Part shown: piece after piece, positions 34,770-46,419 of the stretch | Numbering within the stretch: position 1 is the first letter of the stretch | How the letters are laid out: the number at the start of each line of letters is the position of its first letter | Assembly (NCBI RefSeq): GCF_030052815.1 | Contig: NC_079509.1 | Coordinates: 43,518,750 to 43,582,749 of the forward strand | Direction: 5' to 3' | Length of the DNA: 64,000 bases | DNA from: Hevea brasiliensis | Lineage: Eukaryota > Streptophyta > Magnoliopsida > Malpighiales > Euphorbiaceae | The notes under the pieces: model-generated | Seen by the model: the letters and a program-made list of their open reading frames with translations, nothing else | What the model was told of the DNA's origin: nothing | The model's database searches: none | Position numbers and translations under genes: made by a program

Positions 34770-36000
34770 TGGGGAGCTCCAGTGCTGTTTGTGAAGAAAA
34801 AGGATGGAACCTTGAGATTGTGTATCGATTACTGGCAGTTGAACAAAGTAACTGTGAAGAATAAATATCCATTGCCCAGAATCGACGATCTGTTTGATCA
34901 GTTCAAAGGAGCTGGTATATTTTCAAAAATTGATCTCAGATCAGGATATCATCAGCTGAGGGTAAAGGATGCAGATGTGTCAAAAACTGCATTTAGAACT
35001 CGGTATAGGCACTATGAATTTCTAGTGATGCCGTTTGGGTTAACAAATGCACCAGCAGCATTTATGGACCTTATGAACTGTATCTTCCATCCATACTTAG
35101 ATCGGTTTGTGGTGGTCTTTATTGATGATATTCTGGTGTATTCCAAGACCAGAGAAGAACATGATGAACATTTGAGGATTATTCTGCAAACCCTGCGAGA
35201 AAAGAAGCTGTATGCTAAGTTGTTCAAGTGTGACTTCTGGATGAGTGAAATCTCTTTCCTTGGACACATAGTATCAGCAGAGGGGATTAGAGTGGATCCC
35301 AAAAAGATAGAAGCAGTGATGGAATGGAAGTCTCCCAAAAATACAACTGAGGTCAGAAGTTTCTTGGGGCTAGCTGGGTATTACAGAAGATTTGTGAAGG
35401 GATTTTCCTTAATAGCTGCTCCAATGACCAAGTTGTTACACAAGAATGTCAGATTTAACTGGAATGACAAATGTCAGGCTAGTTTTGAGAGGTTAAAGGC
35501 TATGTTGACAGAGGCACCAGTGTTAACACAGCCAGTGTCGGGAAAAGACTTTGTGGTCTACAGTGATGCCTCACATAATGGGCTAGGGTGTGTATTTATG
35601 CAAGAGGGGAAAGTGGTCGCCTATGCTTCCAGGCAGTTAAGGCCACATGAATAGAATTACCCTACCCATGATCTAGAGCTTGCAGCAATTATCTTCGCAC
35701 TGAAGATATGGAGGCACTATTTATATGGTGAAAAGTGCTACATTTACACAGACCACAAAAGTCTAAAATATTTGCCAACTTAGAAGGAGCTCAAACTTAG
35801 ACAGAGGCGATGGATTGAGTTTCTGAAGGACTATGATTGTGTAATTGACTACCATCCTGGGAAGGCAAATGTAGTTGCTGATGCTTTGAGCAGAAAATCC
35901 ATCACAGCTTTGAGATCATTGAATGCCCGTCTATCTTTGGTTCGAGATGGAGCTATTTTGGCTGAGTTGCAAGTGAGGCCAAACTCGCTTAACAGATTTT
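34770..36000 (+). pseudogene. B reverse transcriptase and RNase H
   Basis: [35 protein letters not shown] (catalytic Asp), [29 protein letters not shown] (the Asp-Asp pair), then the thumb/connection [15 protein letters not shown]. RNase [18 protein letters not shown], then after a stop [24 protein letters not shown] and [20 protein letters not shown] stops at 35652-35654 and 35781-35783 replace likely Gln codons, and a frameshift lies near 35990. These enzymes copy genomic RNA to DNA and remove the RNA strand. Confidence 0.94.
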
Positions 36001-36679
36001 AGATGGGCAAAAGGCAGATGAAAAGTTAATGGCTATTATGAGCAAAATCTCAGAGGGAAAAGCAACTAACTATGAGGTGAAAGCAGATGGGTGTCTGTAC
36101 TACAAAGGAAGAGTATGTGTACCAGATAATGGGGAATTGAAAGCCAGTATTCTGAAAGAGGCACATGCCAGTGTTTATGCTATGCACCCAGGAAGTACAA
36201 AAATGTATCATGATCTGAAGCCTCATTATTGGTGGCCTAATATGAAGAGGGATATAGCTGATTATGTGACTAAGTGTTTGACATGTCAGCAAGTCAAAGC
36301 AGAACATCAAGTTCCATCGGGTTTGTTACAGCCTATAAACATACCTGAATGGAAATGGGACCGAGTCACTATGGATTTTGTTAGTGGTCTACCCCTCACC
36401 CAAAGGAAGCATGATGCAGTTTGGGTGATAGTGGATAGATTGACGAAGTCAGCACATTTTCTGCCAGTTAGGACTGACTACTCACTGGAGAAGCTAGCAG
36501 AATTGTATATCAGTGAGATATTTAGGCTGCATGGAATCCCACTTTCTATCATATCTGACCGAGACCTAAGGTTTACATCAAGATTCTGGAAGAAGTTGCA
36601 TGAATCCTTGGGTACACAACTCCACTTCAGCACAGCTTTTCATCCTCAGACGGATGGGCAATCAGAAAGAGTAATTCAG
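36001..36679 (+). pseudogene. B integrase, zinc-binding and catalytic core (before the 75-nt insert)
   Basis: HHCC zinc-binding domain (LKEAHASVYAMHPGS ... CLTCQQVKAEHQ) followed by the DDE core: VTMDFVSGLP (Asp), IISDRDLRFTSRFW (Asp), HPQTDGQSERVIQ (Glu). The frame is open from ~36011 to 36679. Immediately after VIQ a 75-nt insert with an in-frame stop and GT...AG ends interrupts it. Element D has the same protein without the insert. Integrase joins the DNA copy to the genome. Confidence 0.93.
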
Positions 36680-36754
36680 GTAAACAACTGAAACCAATTG
36701 AACTAATGCAAATATTGAACTGAAATGATAATAATAATATGAAATATATGTCAG
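36680..36754 (+). other. 75-nt intron-like insert in B integrase
   Basis: Bounded by gtaaac and atgtcag, AT-rich, with an in-frame stop at the fourth codon. Removing it joins SERVIQ exactly to VLEDMLRSCIIEF. tcaggt occurs at both junctions (36676-36681, 36751-36756), which fits either an intron with AG|GT context or an insertion with a 6-bp duplication. Confidence 0.6.
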
Positions 36755-37504
36755 GTCCTTGAGGATATGCTAAGGAGTTGTATCATTGAGTTTGAGGGAA
36801 GTTGGGATAGATACCTCCCATTGGCAGAATTCGCATACAACAATAGCTACCAAGCTAGCATTCAAATGGCTCCGTATGAAGCACTGTATGGGAGGAAATG
36901 TAGAACTCCAGTGTGCTGGACTGAATTGGGTGAAGATAAGCTGGTGGGACCAGACCTGGTGAAACAGACTGAGGAAAAAGTGAAAATAATCAAAGCTAAC
37001 CTGAAGATTGCCTCCGATAGACAGAAGTCTTATGCCGACCTGAAGAGAAAAGAGATAGAGTATGCAGTTGGTGATAAAGTGTTTCTCAAAGTCTCACCAT
37101 GGAAGAAAATATTGAGGTTCGGAAGAAAAGGTAAGTTGAGCCCTAGGATTATTGGCCTATATGAAGTCATTGAACGTGTGGGACCAGTAGCCTACAGGCT
37201 AGCTTTACCACCAGAGCTAGACAAGATCCACAATGTGTTCCACGTGTCTATGCTAAGAAGATACCGCTCAGATCCTTCACATGTCATCTCCATGGAAGAA
37301 ATTGAAGTACAACCGGATTTGACATATGAAGAAGAACCCATACGGATCCTGGCTCGGGAAGTAAAAGAGTTGAGGAATAAGCAGATTCCACTTGTGAAAG
37401 TGCTTTGGAAGCACCACAACACCGAGGAGGCAACTTGGGAAAGTGAAGTGATGATGAGGCAACAGTTCCCTCAACTATTTTCATCAGGTAAATTTCGAGG
37501 ATGA
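36755..37504 (+). CDS. B integrase C-terminal part with chromodomain
   Basis: Open frame: VLEDMLRSCIIEFEGSWDRY, FAYNNSYQ, ALYGRKCRTPVCW, then the GPY/F-type segment (KLSPRIIGLYEVIERVGPVA, LPPELDKIHNVFHVSMLRRY). At the end is a chromodomain, ILAREVKELRNKQIPLVKVL followed by WKHHNTEEATWESEVMMRQQ. The chromodomain defines the Tekay/Del chromovirus class and is known to direct insertion toward heterochromatin marks. It stops just before the polypurine tract. It is intact as a fragment but has no start of its own. Confidence 0.93.
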   Translation, partial: VLEDMLRSCIIEFEGSWDRYLPLAEFAYNNSYQASIQMAPYEALYGRKCRTPVCWTELGEDKLVGPDLVKQTEEKVKIIKANLKIASDRQKSYADLKRKEIEYAVGDKVFLKVSPWKKILRFGRKGKLSPRIIGLYEVIERVGPVAYRLALPPELDKIHNVFHVSMLRRYRSDPSHVISMEEIEVQPDLTYEEEPIRILAREVKELRNKQIPLVKVLWKHHNTEEATWESEVMMRQQFPQLFSSGKFRG

Positions 37505-37510
37505 AATTTA

Positions 37511-37527
37511 AATTAAAGGGGAAGAGT
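37511..37527 (+). other. B polypurine tract
   Basis: aattaaaggggaagagt directly before the 3' LTR. Confidence 0.88.
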
Positions 37528-40511
37528 TGTAACACCCTCCCGATAGTAACTCCGTACATTCAACTGTTCCGGTGACCAGTGTCAGTCCGGATAACTAGAA
37601 CGTCCAGAAAAATATTTAAACTAAAGTGAGGAACCATAATTAACTCAAATATTAATAAGAAAAATTTAGTAAAAATTTTAGAAATAAAATACAACCAAGT
37701 TAAATGAGCCGGTGCCCTAGCGATGGGTAACCTACTGAGAAGTTGCGGTTCTCGCAACTAGGAGCCCTAGACCTAGGGGAAAAATTATAAAATAATTATT
37801 GAGACTCCAGAGAAGGGTTATTGAGGTTCTTATGACATTAGAATGCCAAGGAAATGCTTAGAAAAAATTTTCAATCGGTACAGACAATTTTGGCCCGTTA
37901 AGCCAAACGGAGGGTATTTTGGTCATTTCGCCTTCACAGGTGATTTTTGGCCGAGTTGTCCAGTTAAGTAAATAATTATTATGACACAAAATATGAATAA
38001 ATATTGCTAAAAATTAAATTGAAATTTGGTAGAAAAGAAAAGAAAGAAAAAGGAGTTAAATTGGGAATTATGATGTCATGCTTAGGTAATTAAAAATGCT
38101 ATGGCCAATCACATTAAAGCAAGACAATTAAAATTCAATAAAAAGGGATAAATGAGGCAGAATTCTAGAAAATTGCAACAGCCCTTTCTCTCTTCAAAAA
38201 CGTCACCCATGCTCCCCCATTGTCCACCATAGCCAAGCTTTACCAAGCTTGATTTTCTTGGTTTTTACCCAACTAAAGCCTAAGTTCCCAACACAAATTA
38301 TTGTTCTTTCCTCTTAGTAAAGCTTTTGGGAGCAAAAAGAAATCAAAAGGAAGAGTTCTTACAAGCTTGATATTAGCTCCATTAAAGGTTAGTGACAATT
38401 AATTCTTTAAACTTATATATGCATCATTAGGAGTGTGAATTGATCCATTGATTTTATGTGTTTGAAAAGTTGAAATGGTAGAGCTAGGGTTTGGACCCAA
38501 AATTGAGATGTTGATCATGTAATGGTGAAATTAAGTTTTAATGGTCAATTAGTGACCATTTGGTTTGGTTTGAATAAAAAATGAAGTGAATTGGGTTGTG
38601 GGATTTGAGGTTGGAGTGGCTGCCTTGTGTGACCTGCAGGTTTGGATGTGAGTCCAGCCTGTTTGGACAGCCATAACTTAAATTGTACAGGTTCATTTGA
38701 TGTTTGGCCAATTGACCATGAAACTAGACACAAAATGGCACAACTTTGGTGAAGAAACCATGCCCATAAGACCAAACTAAGTGGACCGAAACCTTGCTCC
38801 AATTCGGGTGACCTGCAATCTGCCTGGGCAAAATGACCAAATGAACAGTATTTGGTCATTTGGCCATAACTCAATCTAGCAAGGTCCAATTGATCTGAAA
38901 TTTTACCATCAACAAGGTGACATATAGATCAACAACTTTCATGAAGAAACTTGACCCAAATTATGACCATAACTAAGTCAAATTGCCAACCAAACTTAGA
39001 TTACCAAATCTGGCAGAACCAGTTTTGCCCAGATTTTTGGAATCTGCCTAATCCAGCCAGTTATGGTTTTTAGGACATAACTTGAGCTACAAAACTCCAA
39101 ATGGAGTGATTCAAAAAAGGAAATTCAACTAGACAAAATTAGGAACAACTTTCATATTTACCATGTTTCCAAATTCCCACTGCAACAGTAACTAATGGAA
39201 CAGTAAACCCAAGGCTTGAAAATTGAAAATTCTGTCCAATTCACATTAAGCTTAGAGATGGTATTGGCAACCAATACCAACAAGTTTAAAATGCAGAATA
39301 TGGTATGTTGATGATATTTAAACTAAATTACCTATTGTCATTGTAAAAGTCAACATTTTGGTTGACTAATGAAATGAATAGTGGTCATAAAAATTTCAAT
39401 TTCAAAGAATTACACAAATTAAAAGTGTTAAATGCCCTAGTAGGCCTAATGTGATTGGTTTGGATAGGTTGGCATGCCAATAGGGTTCTATTAGCAGTAC
39501 TGCATATGGCTTTATGCCATTCTGTATTTCATGGCTTCCCATGCCATTCTGTGACATAATAACCTTTGGCTATGATAATGAGTTATTACACTCAGGTTTA
39601 ATCCCCAATAATTATCACAGCTTATTAGCTGTTCTGTTGCACACCGGAAGACACAATGTGACCGATGGTGTGATGGTCTGAAGTACTTAGTACCCAATAC
39701 CAGTTTAGCCGTTTATCCAGTCCAGTCAACTAGTGTAGGTTACTCGGGCAGTATTAATAAATTTGACCAAACTTTAATCGAATAATATTGCAATAAATAT
39801 TTGAAATTTAGTCCACCCCAAAAATGTAAATATACATTTTGCACACATGTCTTATTTTATTTTATATTATTTTATTTAATTTTATTTTATATTGTCACCA
39901 CTAAGCAGAATTGCTTAGCGCGTCGCTTTTTCCACGCGCAGGTACTGAAGATATAGCTGGGGAGTCCAGCAGACCTCACACAGGGTGAGCCTTCATATCT
40001 GCACTCAGAGTTCAGAGTCACCTCACATTGCAGTGCATTTGGTACGACATTAGGCCATTTTGATATTTTGATATTTTGTATTTTGTAACCTTCTGTAATG
40101 TATATTATAAATTCATGTAATTATGCTTTTGATGTAAATATCTATGAAACATGTTCAGTAATAAATTGAGCTTTTTTTTTTTATTGAGTTGACTGTGGTT
40201 TGAATTTAATTGAATTTTGAGATATTGAAGTGAATTGAGAAATTGTTGAGAATATATTGGAGGTTGATTGAGAATAAGGTGATGATATTATTGGGAGTGT
40301 TTTTAACATGTTCAGAAGAATTGTTTTTCCAATTTATAGCCGGCACTCTGCCGGATTTTCTATAAAATTTGCGGAAAAATTTAGATTTATCAAAAATTAT
40401 AAATAAATGAATTAAAAGAGATTAATTGAAATTGAAATATGAATTGGTGTTCCGATACACTGAGTGGCATAACTTGCTCGGCTACACTGTAGACGGGTAA
40501 GGGGTGTTACA
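37528..40511 (+). repeat. B 3' LTR (2984 bp)
   Basis: tgtaacaccctcccgatagt to ggggtgttaca, colinear with 29730-32705. Small differences include a few-base insertion at 39114-39118 and changed bases around 39690-39720. Flanked by agctg at 40512-40516. Confidence 0.95.
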
Positions 40512-40516
40512 AGCTG

Positions 40517-41114
40517 AGTGAGATTAATTGAAGACACAGTGAGACTATCTTCGGTTATATCATAAGTATACCCTTGTACATTAGATTTTGATTTAATTCT
40601 GTAATTATATATATGTAATTTCATTCGAGCACTCGTACCAACTCTTTTGTAATATATTTTTGGGATGTAATCAAATACATATTATGGTAATATTATCTTG
40701 AGATTTTATGAACCTATAAAGTTTTGTATTACTAATTTTTTTTTTTATACTCCCATGAATGAAAATATTAAATTTGTTGCCTTAATGAGATGATTCAATG
40801 TTTTATTTAATTTAAACTGTATATTGGGTTGCTTGTGCTAATTTGTAAAATGAAATTGAATAATGGAGTTGTGGTATAGAAAATAAATTGAGAGAGTTTT
40901 TCTTTTCAGGTTTTGAATAGCTATTTTATCAAAATACAGATGGCACTGAGGCAAAATTTTTACAAAATTTACAGAAAATAGAAATTGTCAAATATTTTAC
41001 TTAGTTTTTAAACTTCAGTTAAAAGTTTTTAATTCCTACAAAAAATGCTCGCCACCTTCAAAAAGGAATAGAATTGTTTTAAAATGCCTTGTGTTGGAGG
41101 GGTAGAGTGTGACA
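40517..41114 (+). repeat. C 5' LTR, last portion
   Basis: Continues C after B. It corresponds to the last ~600 bp of the A LTR (gacagatgg.actctgcc..aatttt motifs, then gaggggtagagtgtgaca). Confidence 0.88.
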
Positions 41115-41121
41115 TGTTTAG

Positions 41122-41133
41122 TGGTATCAGAGT
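41122..41133 (+). other. C primer-binding site
   Basis: tggtatcagagt, the iMet-type site with one changed base. Confidence 0.88.
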
Positions 41134-41299
41134 AATGGTTTTAAAGTAAATTTTAAATTGTGAATTTGTATTATTTTTCGATAAATACAACTGCTCAAAT
41201 GTTTGATATATATGGTACATTTGCATCATAAATATAAACCAATGGAGAGAAATCTCCTTATGTTGGTTGTACAGGAAATAGAAAATCCTGTGAAAAGAT

Positions 41300-42130
41300 A
41301 TGAAAGAGAAGGATGAGACAATAGAACAGTCTGTGATAGCGGAAGTTCAAGGTGAGGCCCCATCTCCTCAGAGTGTTGGAGGCCCGACTGTACCAGTTTC
41401 ATCGGTACAAATTACCGCACAAATGGCCCAGCAAGTGGCCACTTTCTTTCAACAAATGGCTAATAATCTATTGGTCCAGGCTAAGTACAAACCCAACCCC
41501 CACAAGGGCAACATGAAATAGAGAAGAGTGAGAAACCTATGGGTCAGAGTTCAAGTAGTAATTTGGAAAGAGAAATGATTTTGAGGGACCTCGGGCTCCT
41601 AAGTATGACAGAGGCAGATCTTCAAGGCAGAAACAATCAAGAACCATTCATCAAAGAACCAGAAGTTCCTACCCTATCCGTATACATGACGTTTGTGGAA
41701 AATTACATGGGGGCATTTGTCATTAGGTCACTAGAGCCTACTACAATTGTGGTGGAATTGGGCATTACGCTCGAGATTGTACTAGCACACGTCGATTTAT
41801 GCCACATACTACACCAGAGGAATCAGTCCAAGGTTCTGATTTTAGAGGCTCATTAATAGTCAGTAGGGGCAGAGGCAGAAGTAGAGACAACACTTCGGGT
41901 AATCCTAGCACAATGGACCAACCAGAGAAGAGGAATACATTAGAAAGAGTGTACGCCATGCATCGAGGGGAAAAAGTAGAGACTTCAGATGTAGTTGCCG
42001 GTACTTTTTTAACTTTTGAAAGGAATAATTATGTACTATTTGATTCCGACTCTACTTATTTATATGCTAATGCTAGAATTATATGTTCTACAGCTATTCC
42101 CTTACATGGAAATAAATTTTGATGTGTTAG
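41300..42130 (+). pseudogene. C gag remnant lacking the capsid core
   Basis: Starts MKEKDETIEQSVIAEVQGEA, equivalent to A and I gag. After ATFFQQMANNLLVQ it jumps to the post-capsid linker (EKSEKPMGQSSSS), so ~600 bp of capsid core is missing. Next come a frame-broken zinc knuckle (YNCGGIGHYARDC in a third frame), an Arg/Gly tail, MDQPEKRNTLERVYAMHRGE and a protease-start relict VLFDSDSTYLY. It ends at TGA 42120-42122. Non-functional. Confidence 0.85.
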
Positions 42131-43249
42131 TAATTAGCCTATTAAGATAAGAACTACGATAATAAGCGTGACTAAAATTAGTTTTGGAAGAGTTTGTCAG
42201 CGAAAAATATTTGCTAGCATACAATAAATTATAAAGCTAATTAGTGAGCCTACTTAATATAAGGAAAGAAGACCTAAAAGTAAATTACAGTAATAGAATT
42301 ACTCTAGATGAGGGCAAAGATGTTACTGTTAGTAATTGTCAATGGATATTATAATTAGAATAAGTTTCGGATATTAGTGAATTCGAGAAGGATAAAATAT
42401 AGGAAAGTTTGATATATTGGAATGTATCTTAGTAACTATGCAATGTTCTTGATGTTTGTACTATAAGCTGCAGATTATAGTACTGACTTGAGATTATTAT
42501 ATACAGCTACGTACTACCTGATAGTGCACTAAAATGAGGATAGTTGCCAACGGCATCTGTTTTGATATAGTTATGTCAAGAGAGAATTTTATTATTGGAA
42601 ATGAGTTTGGAAATCCTACTTAGGGGTTTAAAACTCTAAAGTTAAAATATCGAAAGGTTATAGTTATAAGATAGTTAGAGTCATTGACTCAGTTATCTAA
42701 CCCTAACAATGATACGTCAAGAATTGCCATAAGACCAAAGATTTCAGTATAGTCATAAATTAAAAATAACATTGATAGTGTAAGGTCATCTGGTCTCGGG
42801 TATGGGTTTATAATTATTTGATAATGTCATGGATTTTTCACCTGAAGTTTAGTGAAAAACAGTATTATAATAATATAACAGCAAGGCACAAAAAAATTTT
42901 TTGTTCCCCTGAAGGAGACAGGATGCCATGAATGGAATAAATTGTGAAATGATGTTCTAATTAAGACAATGAATGATGAAGATGGTAAAAAGGAATGACA
43001 TCAGGAAAAATATTTATGTTATAAAAGCGCAAATATTGAAATACGTTAAACAAAAGCAAACAAGGTGGTGTAAAATGGCACATAGGCCTAGATTTAAAAT
43101 AAGTGGCAAGATAAGATAATAGTTATGAATCTATGGCAAATGATAGATAAGTAATTCTAATACGACCACAATGATCATTCGATAAGGAAACATGAATTGA
43201 AATATTAAATAGAAAATAGTAAGAGAAGATTAGTGTTATACACACAAAT
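42131..43249 (+). other. C internal non-coding stretch
   Basis: No domain is recognisable in any frame. The first ~470 bp are colinear with the post-gag part of A; the rest is AT-rich and degraded. RT, RNase H and the integrase core, expected here in an autonomous relative, are absent. Confidence 0.6.
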
Positions 43250-43592
43250 TAAACATTGTATTAGATTGTTAGAAGTCTTACATAGACTCAAAGATAAGAA
43301 GATTGTAAGAGAGAAAAACTAAGTTCTCACTTCATAGGATTGTATGAGGTCTGAGAAAGAATGGATCCGTCAACACTCAGAATTGCTTACCTCTAAAAAG
43401 GTGAAATGAATTTAAATTCAATGTATGATGGGGAAACTCATAAAGATCTTAGTACATGAGGTGAAGTAGCTAAGAAATAAATGTATACATATGGTTAAGG
43501 TGTTATGGACCATCATTTAGGCCAGGAAGCTACTTGGGAACGAGATGAGGATATGAGGAGGTAGCACCCACAGTTGTTCAGAGACTAAAATC
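43250..43592 (+). pseudogene. C integrase C-terminus and chromodomain relict
   Basis: In mixed frames: LSSHFIGLYEV-like (the D counterpart is KLSPHFIGPYEVLERV) at 43310-43360, then QEATWERDEDMRR-like sequence with HPQLF at 43520-43590. The DNA is close to the end of D pol, but there are many indels. Confidence 0.7.
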
Positions 43593-43609
43593 AACTAAAA
43601 TTTCGAGAA

Positions 43610-43631
43610 GAAATTTCTTTTTTTTTTTTCG

Positions 43632-43673
<42 letters not shown>

Positions 43674-43675
43674 AT
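43610..43675 (+). repeat. C polypurine region with T tract and 40-base G homopolymer
   Basis: aatttc, then about 14 T, then cgc, an uninterrupted run of 40 G (43633-43672) and aat, directly before the LTR. Relatives have only a 4-6 G tract here (B aaaggggaagagt; D aagaaggggagaat). Confidence 0.85.
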
Positions 43676-45018
43676 TGTAACACCCCTATATGCATAGTCT
43701 TGTGCAAATCACTGTTCCGGTGACTAGTGTCTGTCTAGACAGCTGGCATGTCTGGAACTGTACTTAAATGATATTGAGAAGATATAAAATGATGAATAAT
43801 AAGGTAAGAAAATACAAGAAAAATTGAGAGAAAATAAAAGAGATGAAGTGCAATTAGGTTAAACGAGCCAAAAACTGTAGCAATGGGTGACCGCATCGGG
43901 AAGTTATGGCGAAGGCAATTGCCAACCCTATGACCACGGGGAACCCTCAGAATTAAATTTTGAGACATAATTAAAAGCTTAATGAGATATAATTGACATT
44001 AGAAATGCCAAAGAAAATTAATAAATTAGTACAAAGAAAAACGAAAAATCAAGAAAACGACAAAAATCAGTGTTAGCGAAAAATCATGAATACAACCCAA
44101 AAAGGGGAATTTTCGTCATTTGACACCTAGAGTGGAATTTTGACCTAAATGTCCATGAAAAATAAGTGGTATTAAATTTTGAAAATACCATGAAAATAAG
44201 AAATTGGGTATATAAAATAAATAGTGAAAGAATGGTGGCAAAATTGCAAATTAAGGGACTTGGATTAATTAAATCTTTAATTCACCTTAGTGGAGCACTG
44301 TGGGATTATATAAACCTAAGTGGACAAGTGGATAGCCAAAACACCTTCTTCTTCCTCTCAATTCCATTCTTGGCTGATTGAAAATTCTCCCAAAAGGAAC
44401 CACCATGGATGTCCACCTTGAGCTTTCTCTCTCCATGATTTAAGCCCTAAATTTCTTAAGTTCATTCACTAATGTTGGTCTATACATCTTGGGCAGCACA
44501 TTGGGAGCAAAAAGAAGGAAGTTTAGTGAAGGTTTGAGCAAGCTGTAAAAGAGGTAAGTATCCAAACTTCTTCCTTTCTTAAGTAAAGTTTATGTAAAGC
44601 TTGAGATGAGTAATTTGGTGAAGAAAATTTGAGGTTTTGATGAGTTATTGTTATGTGCTATTTTCAGCAGCCATGGAAAGGGAAGGCAAGTGAAATTTTC
44701 TTAATGTAATTGATGATGTTTAATGGGAATTAAGTTTGATTAAAGAAATTTGATGTATTGGTTAGTTAATTCTATGTGTTTATGTATTTGAGCAATTGAT
44801 TTTGGGAGCTTGAAAGCAATTGAGGGAGACATGTGCAAATGGACAATTTGACATCCTTATGGTGCAATTAGGAGTGTTTAATTTCATTGAATGGTTTGAT
44901 GAATTGTGGTATTAAGGATTGATGAATGTGTATGTAATTTAGTAGTGGAAGTTATATGTAATATTTAGGAGTGTTTATGTGTACACATTGTTAGAATTGG
45001 ACTTTGTGAATTGAGATT
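43676..45018 (+). repeat. C 3' LTR, first portion
   Basis: tgtaacacccctatatgc, colinear with 26793-28141. It is cut by D after gagatt (45014-45018 agatt is the presumed target). Confidence 0.92.
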
Positions 45019-45469
45019 TGTCACACCTTATCCCTTGTAAGGCATGACATGTTCCCGTAGCATACCTAATGAATCACCAAACTCCACCTACTGATAACCC
45101 ATTAGTTATGCTACAAAGGATTTTAAAACAAACCATAGCTTTTTATCTTATCAATTCTTTTGCAGAAAACTATATGAGAATAGTTAAAATTCTATGTAAA
45201 CATTCATTGGAAATAATGTTAGACTAAATATTGCAAAAGTTACATTTTCATAAGTCTCAAAGTAAAATACAAAATAGTTACAAACTCAAAATGTGATAGG
45301 AATGCAATGCTTTTAGATACAAACTGCTCAATGTCCGTACATCCATACATATAGGTACAAAATACATCTAAAAGGAAATTAGAGGGGTATACATACGATA
45401 TATACCCACAATCAAAACCAAAATGCTGCTTCCAAGTCTCTCACTTAGCAGCCTTTTCCTTTCCCGTTC

Positions 45470-45510
45470 CTGCGATAGCATAAATAAACTATCATTGAGT
45501 ATATCACTCA
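45470..45510 (-). promoter_or_regulatory. D double hairpin and putative splice acceptor
   Basis: Minus-strand order: stem tgagt/actca (45510-45496), then gatag/ctatc (45493-45474), then GCAG ending at 45470. It is weaker than in A, B, C and I. Confidence 0.5.
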
Positions 45511-45772
45511 GTGGTGCACAACTAATAACTTTAAAACTTAAAGTAAAGTAAAACTTGTTAAGGCATAATAAATCACATCTTTCTTAAGCATTTAAAACAT
45601 CGCGATAGTTCATAAAAGCCATTTATTGGAATAACATTTCAAATGAGAAACCACACTTCATAAATCACAATTCACAAAGCATTAGTGTTGCCAACATCAA
45701 CACACAGTTTAGGCCATGACACAAAATTTCACGATCAGTGCCGTGTTGTACACCACGACAAAGCAATCTCAA

Positions 45773-45909
45773 CCTCACTAACCGTTATTAATGAGGGAAG
45801 GGCTAGCTAGCTAGCTAAGTACTCATGTAGTCTTACCCCACTAACCATTATTAATGGGAGACATAATCAATATTAATTATAAAACCCCAAGTAGCCGTTA
45901 CTACTGGGG
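45773..45909 (-). repeat. D array of three related hairpins
   Basis: cctcactaa..ttaatgagg (45773-45796), ccccactaa..ttaatggg (45837-45858) and ccccaagtag..ctactgggg (45885-45909). Arms change together between units. Confidence 0.6.
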
Positions 45910-46419
45910 AGTTCCGAAGGGACTGTCATGCTAACTGTGGTTTCAAAACAATTTTCAAGAGTTTCTAAATGAATAATCACGTTTGCAAAACAATAACATA
46001 TTCAAATCATCATAAAACCCATAAAAGGGGTGGCAACACACAAATTCCTCAAATACAAGAGAAAAACATACCTCATTCAAAATAAACTCATTTCAAATCA
46101 AACTCATTCAAATAAACTCATTCAAATCAATTTACGAAGCTAAAACAAAGAAAAAGGTTAATTGTGCACAAACCTTCAATAATTCTCTTTCCTTGTTACC
46201 AACTTCTCCTTGTCCGTTCCAACTTCTTTTTTCTACTAAAAATACACAAACAGAATACCTCAATACCAATCTCAATTGCTGCCAAGAACTCATTACATGC
46301 ATGTCTAATGCATCCCAAGTTAACTTTGAAAATTTTAGAATATTTTGGTTTTGGGACAGTTTGGTGCCCCAATCTTTGAACCCAATTTGTACCTAGTTTC
46401 AATCATAATTTGACGAGGT

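Larger units (their letters stand above)
29730..40511 (+). mobile_element. Element B: complete Tekay/Del chromovirus (10.8 kb)
   Basis: Two LTRs (2976 and 2984 bp), PBS, gag, protease, RT, RNase H, integrase with chromodomain, and polypurine tract, all on the plus strand. The target duplication agctg is perfect (29725-29729, 40512-40516). The LTR copies are similar with scattered differences. Coding lesions are few, so it is fairly recent, but it is not autonomous as it stands. Confidence 0.96.

Noticed and set aside
29730..40511. B as an intact autonomous element
   Set aside because: It has a complete layout but also several stops and frameshifts in gag-pol.
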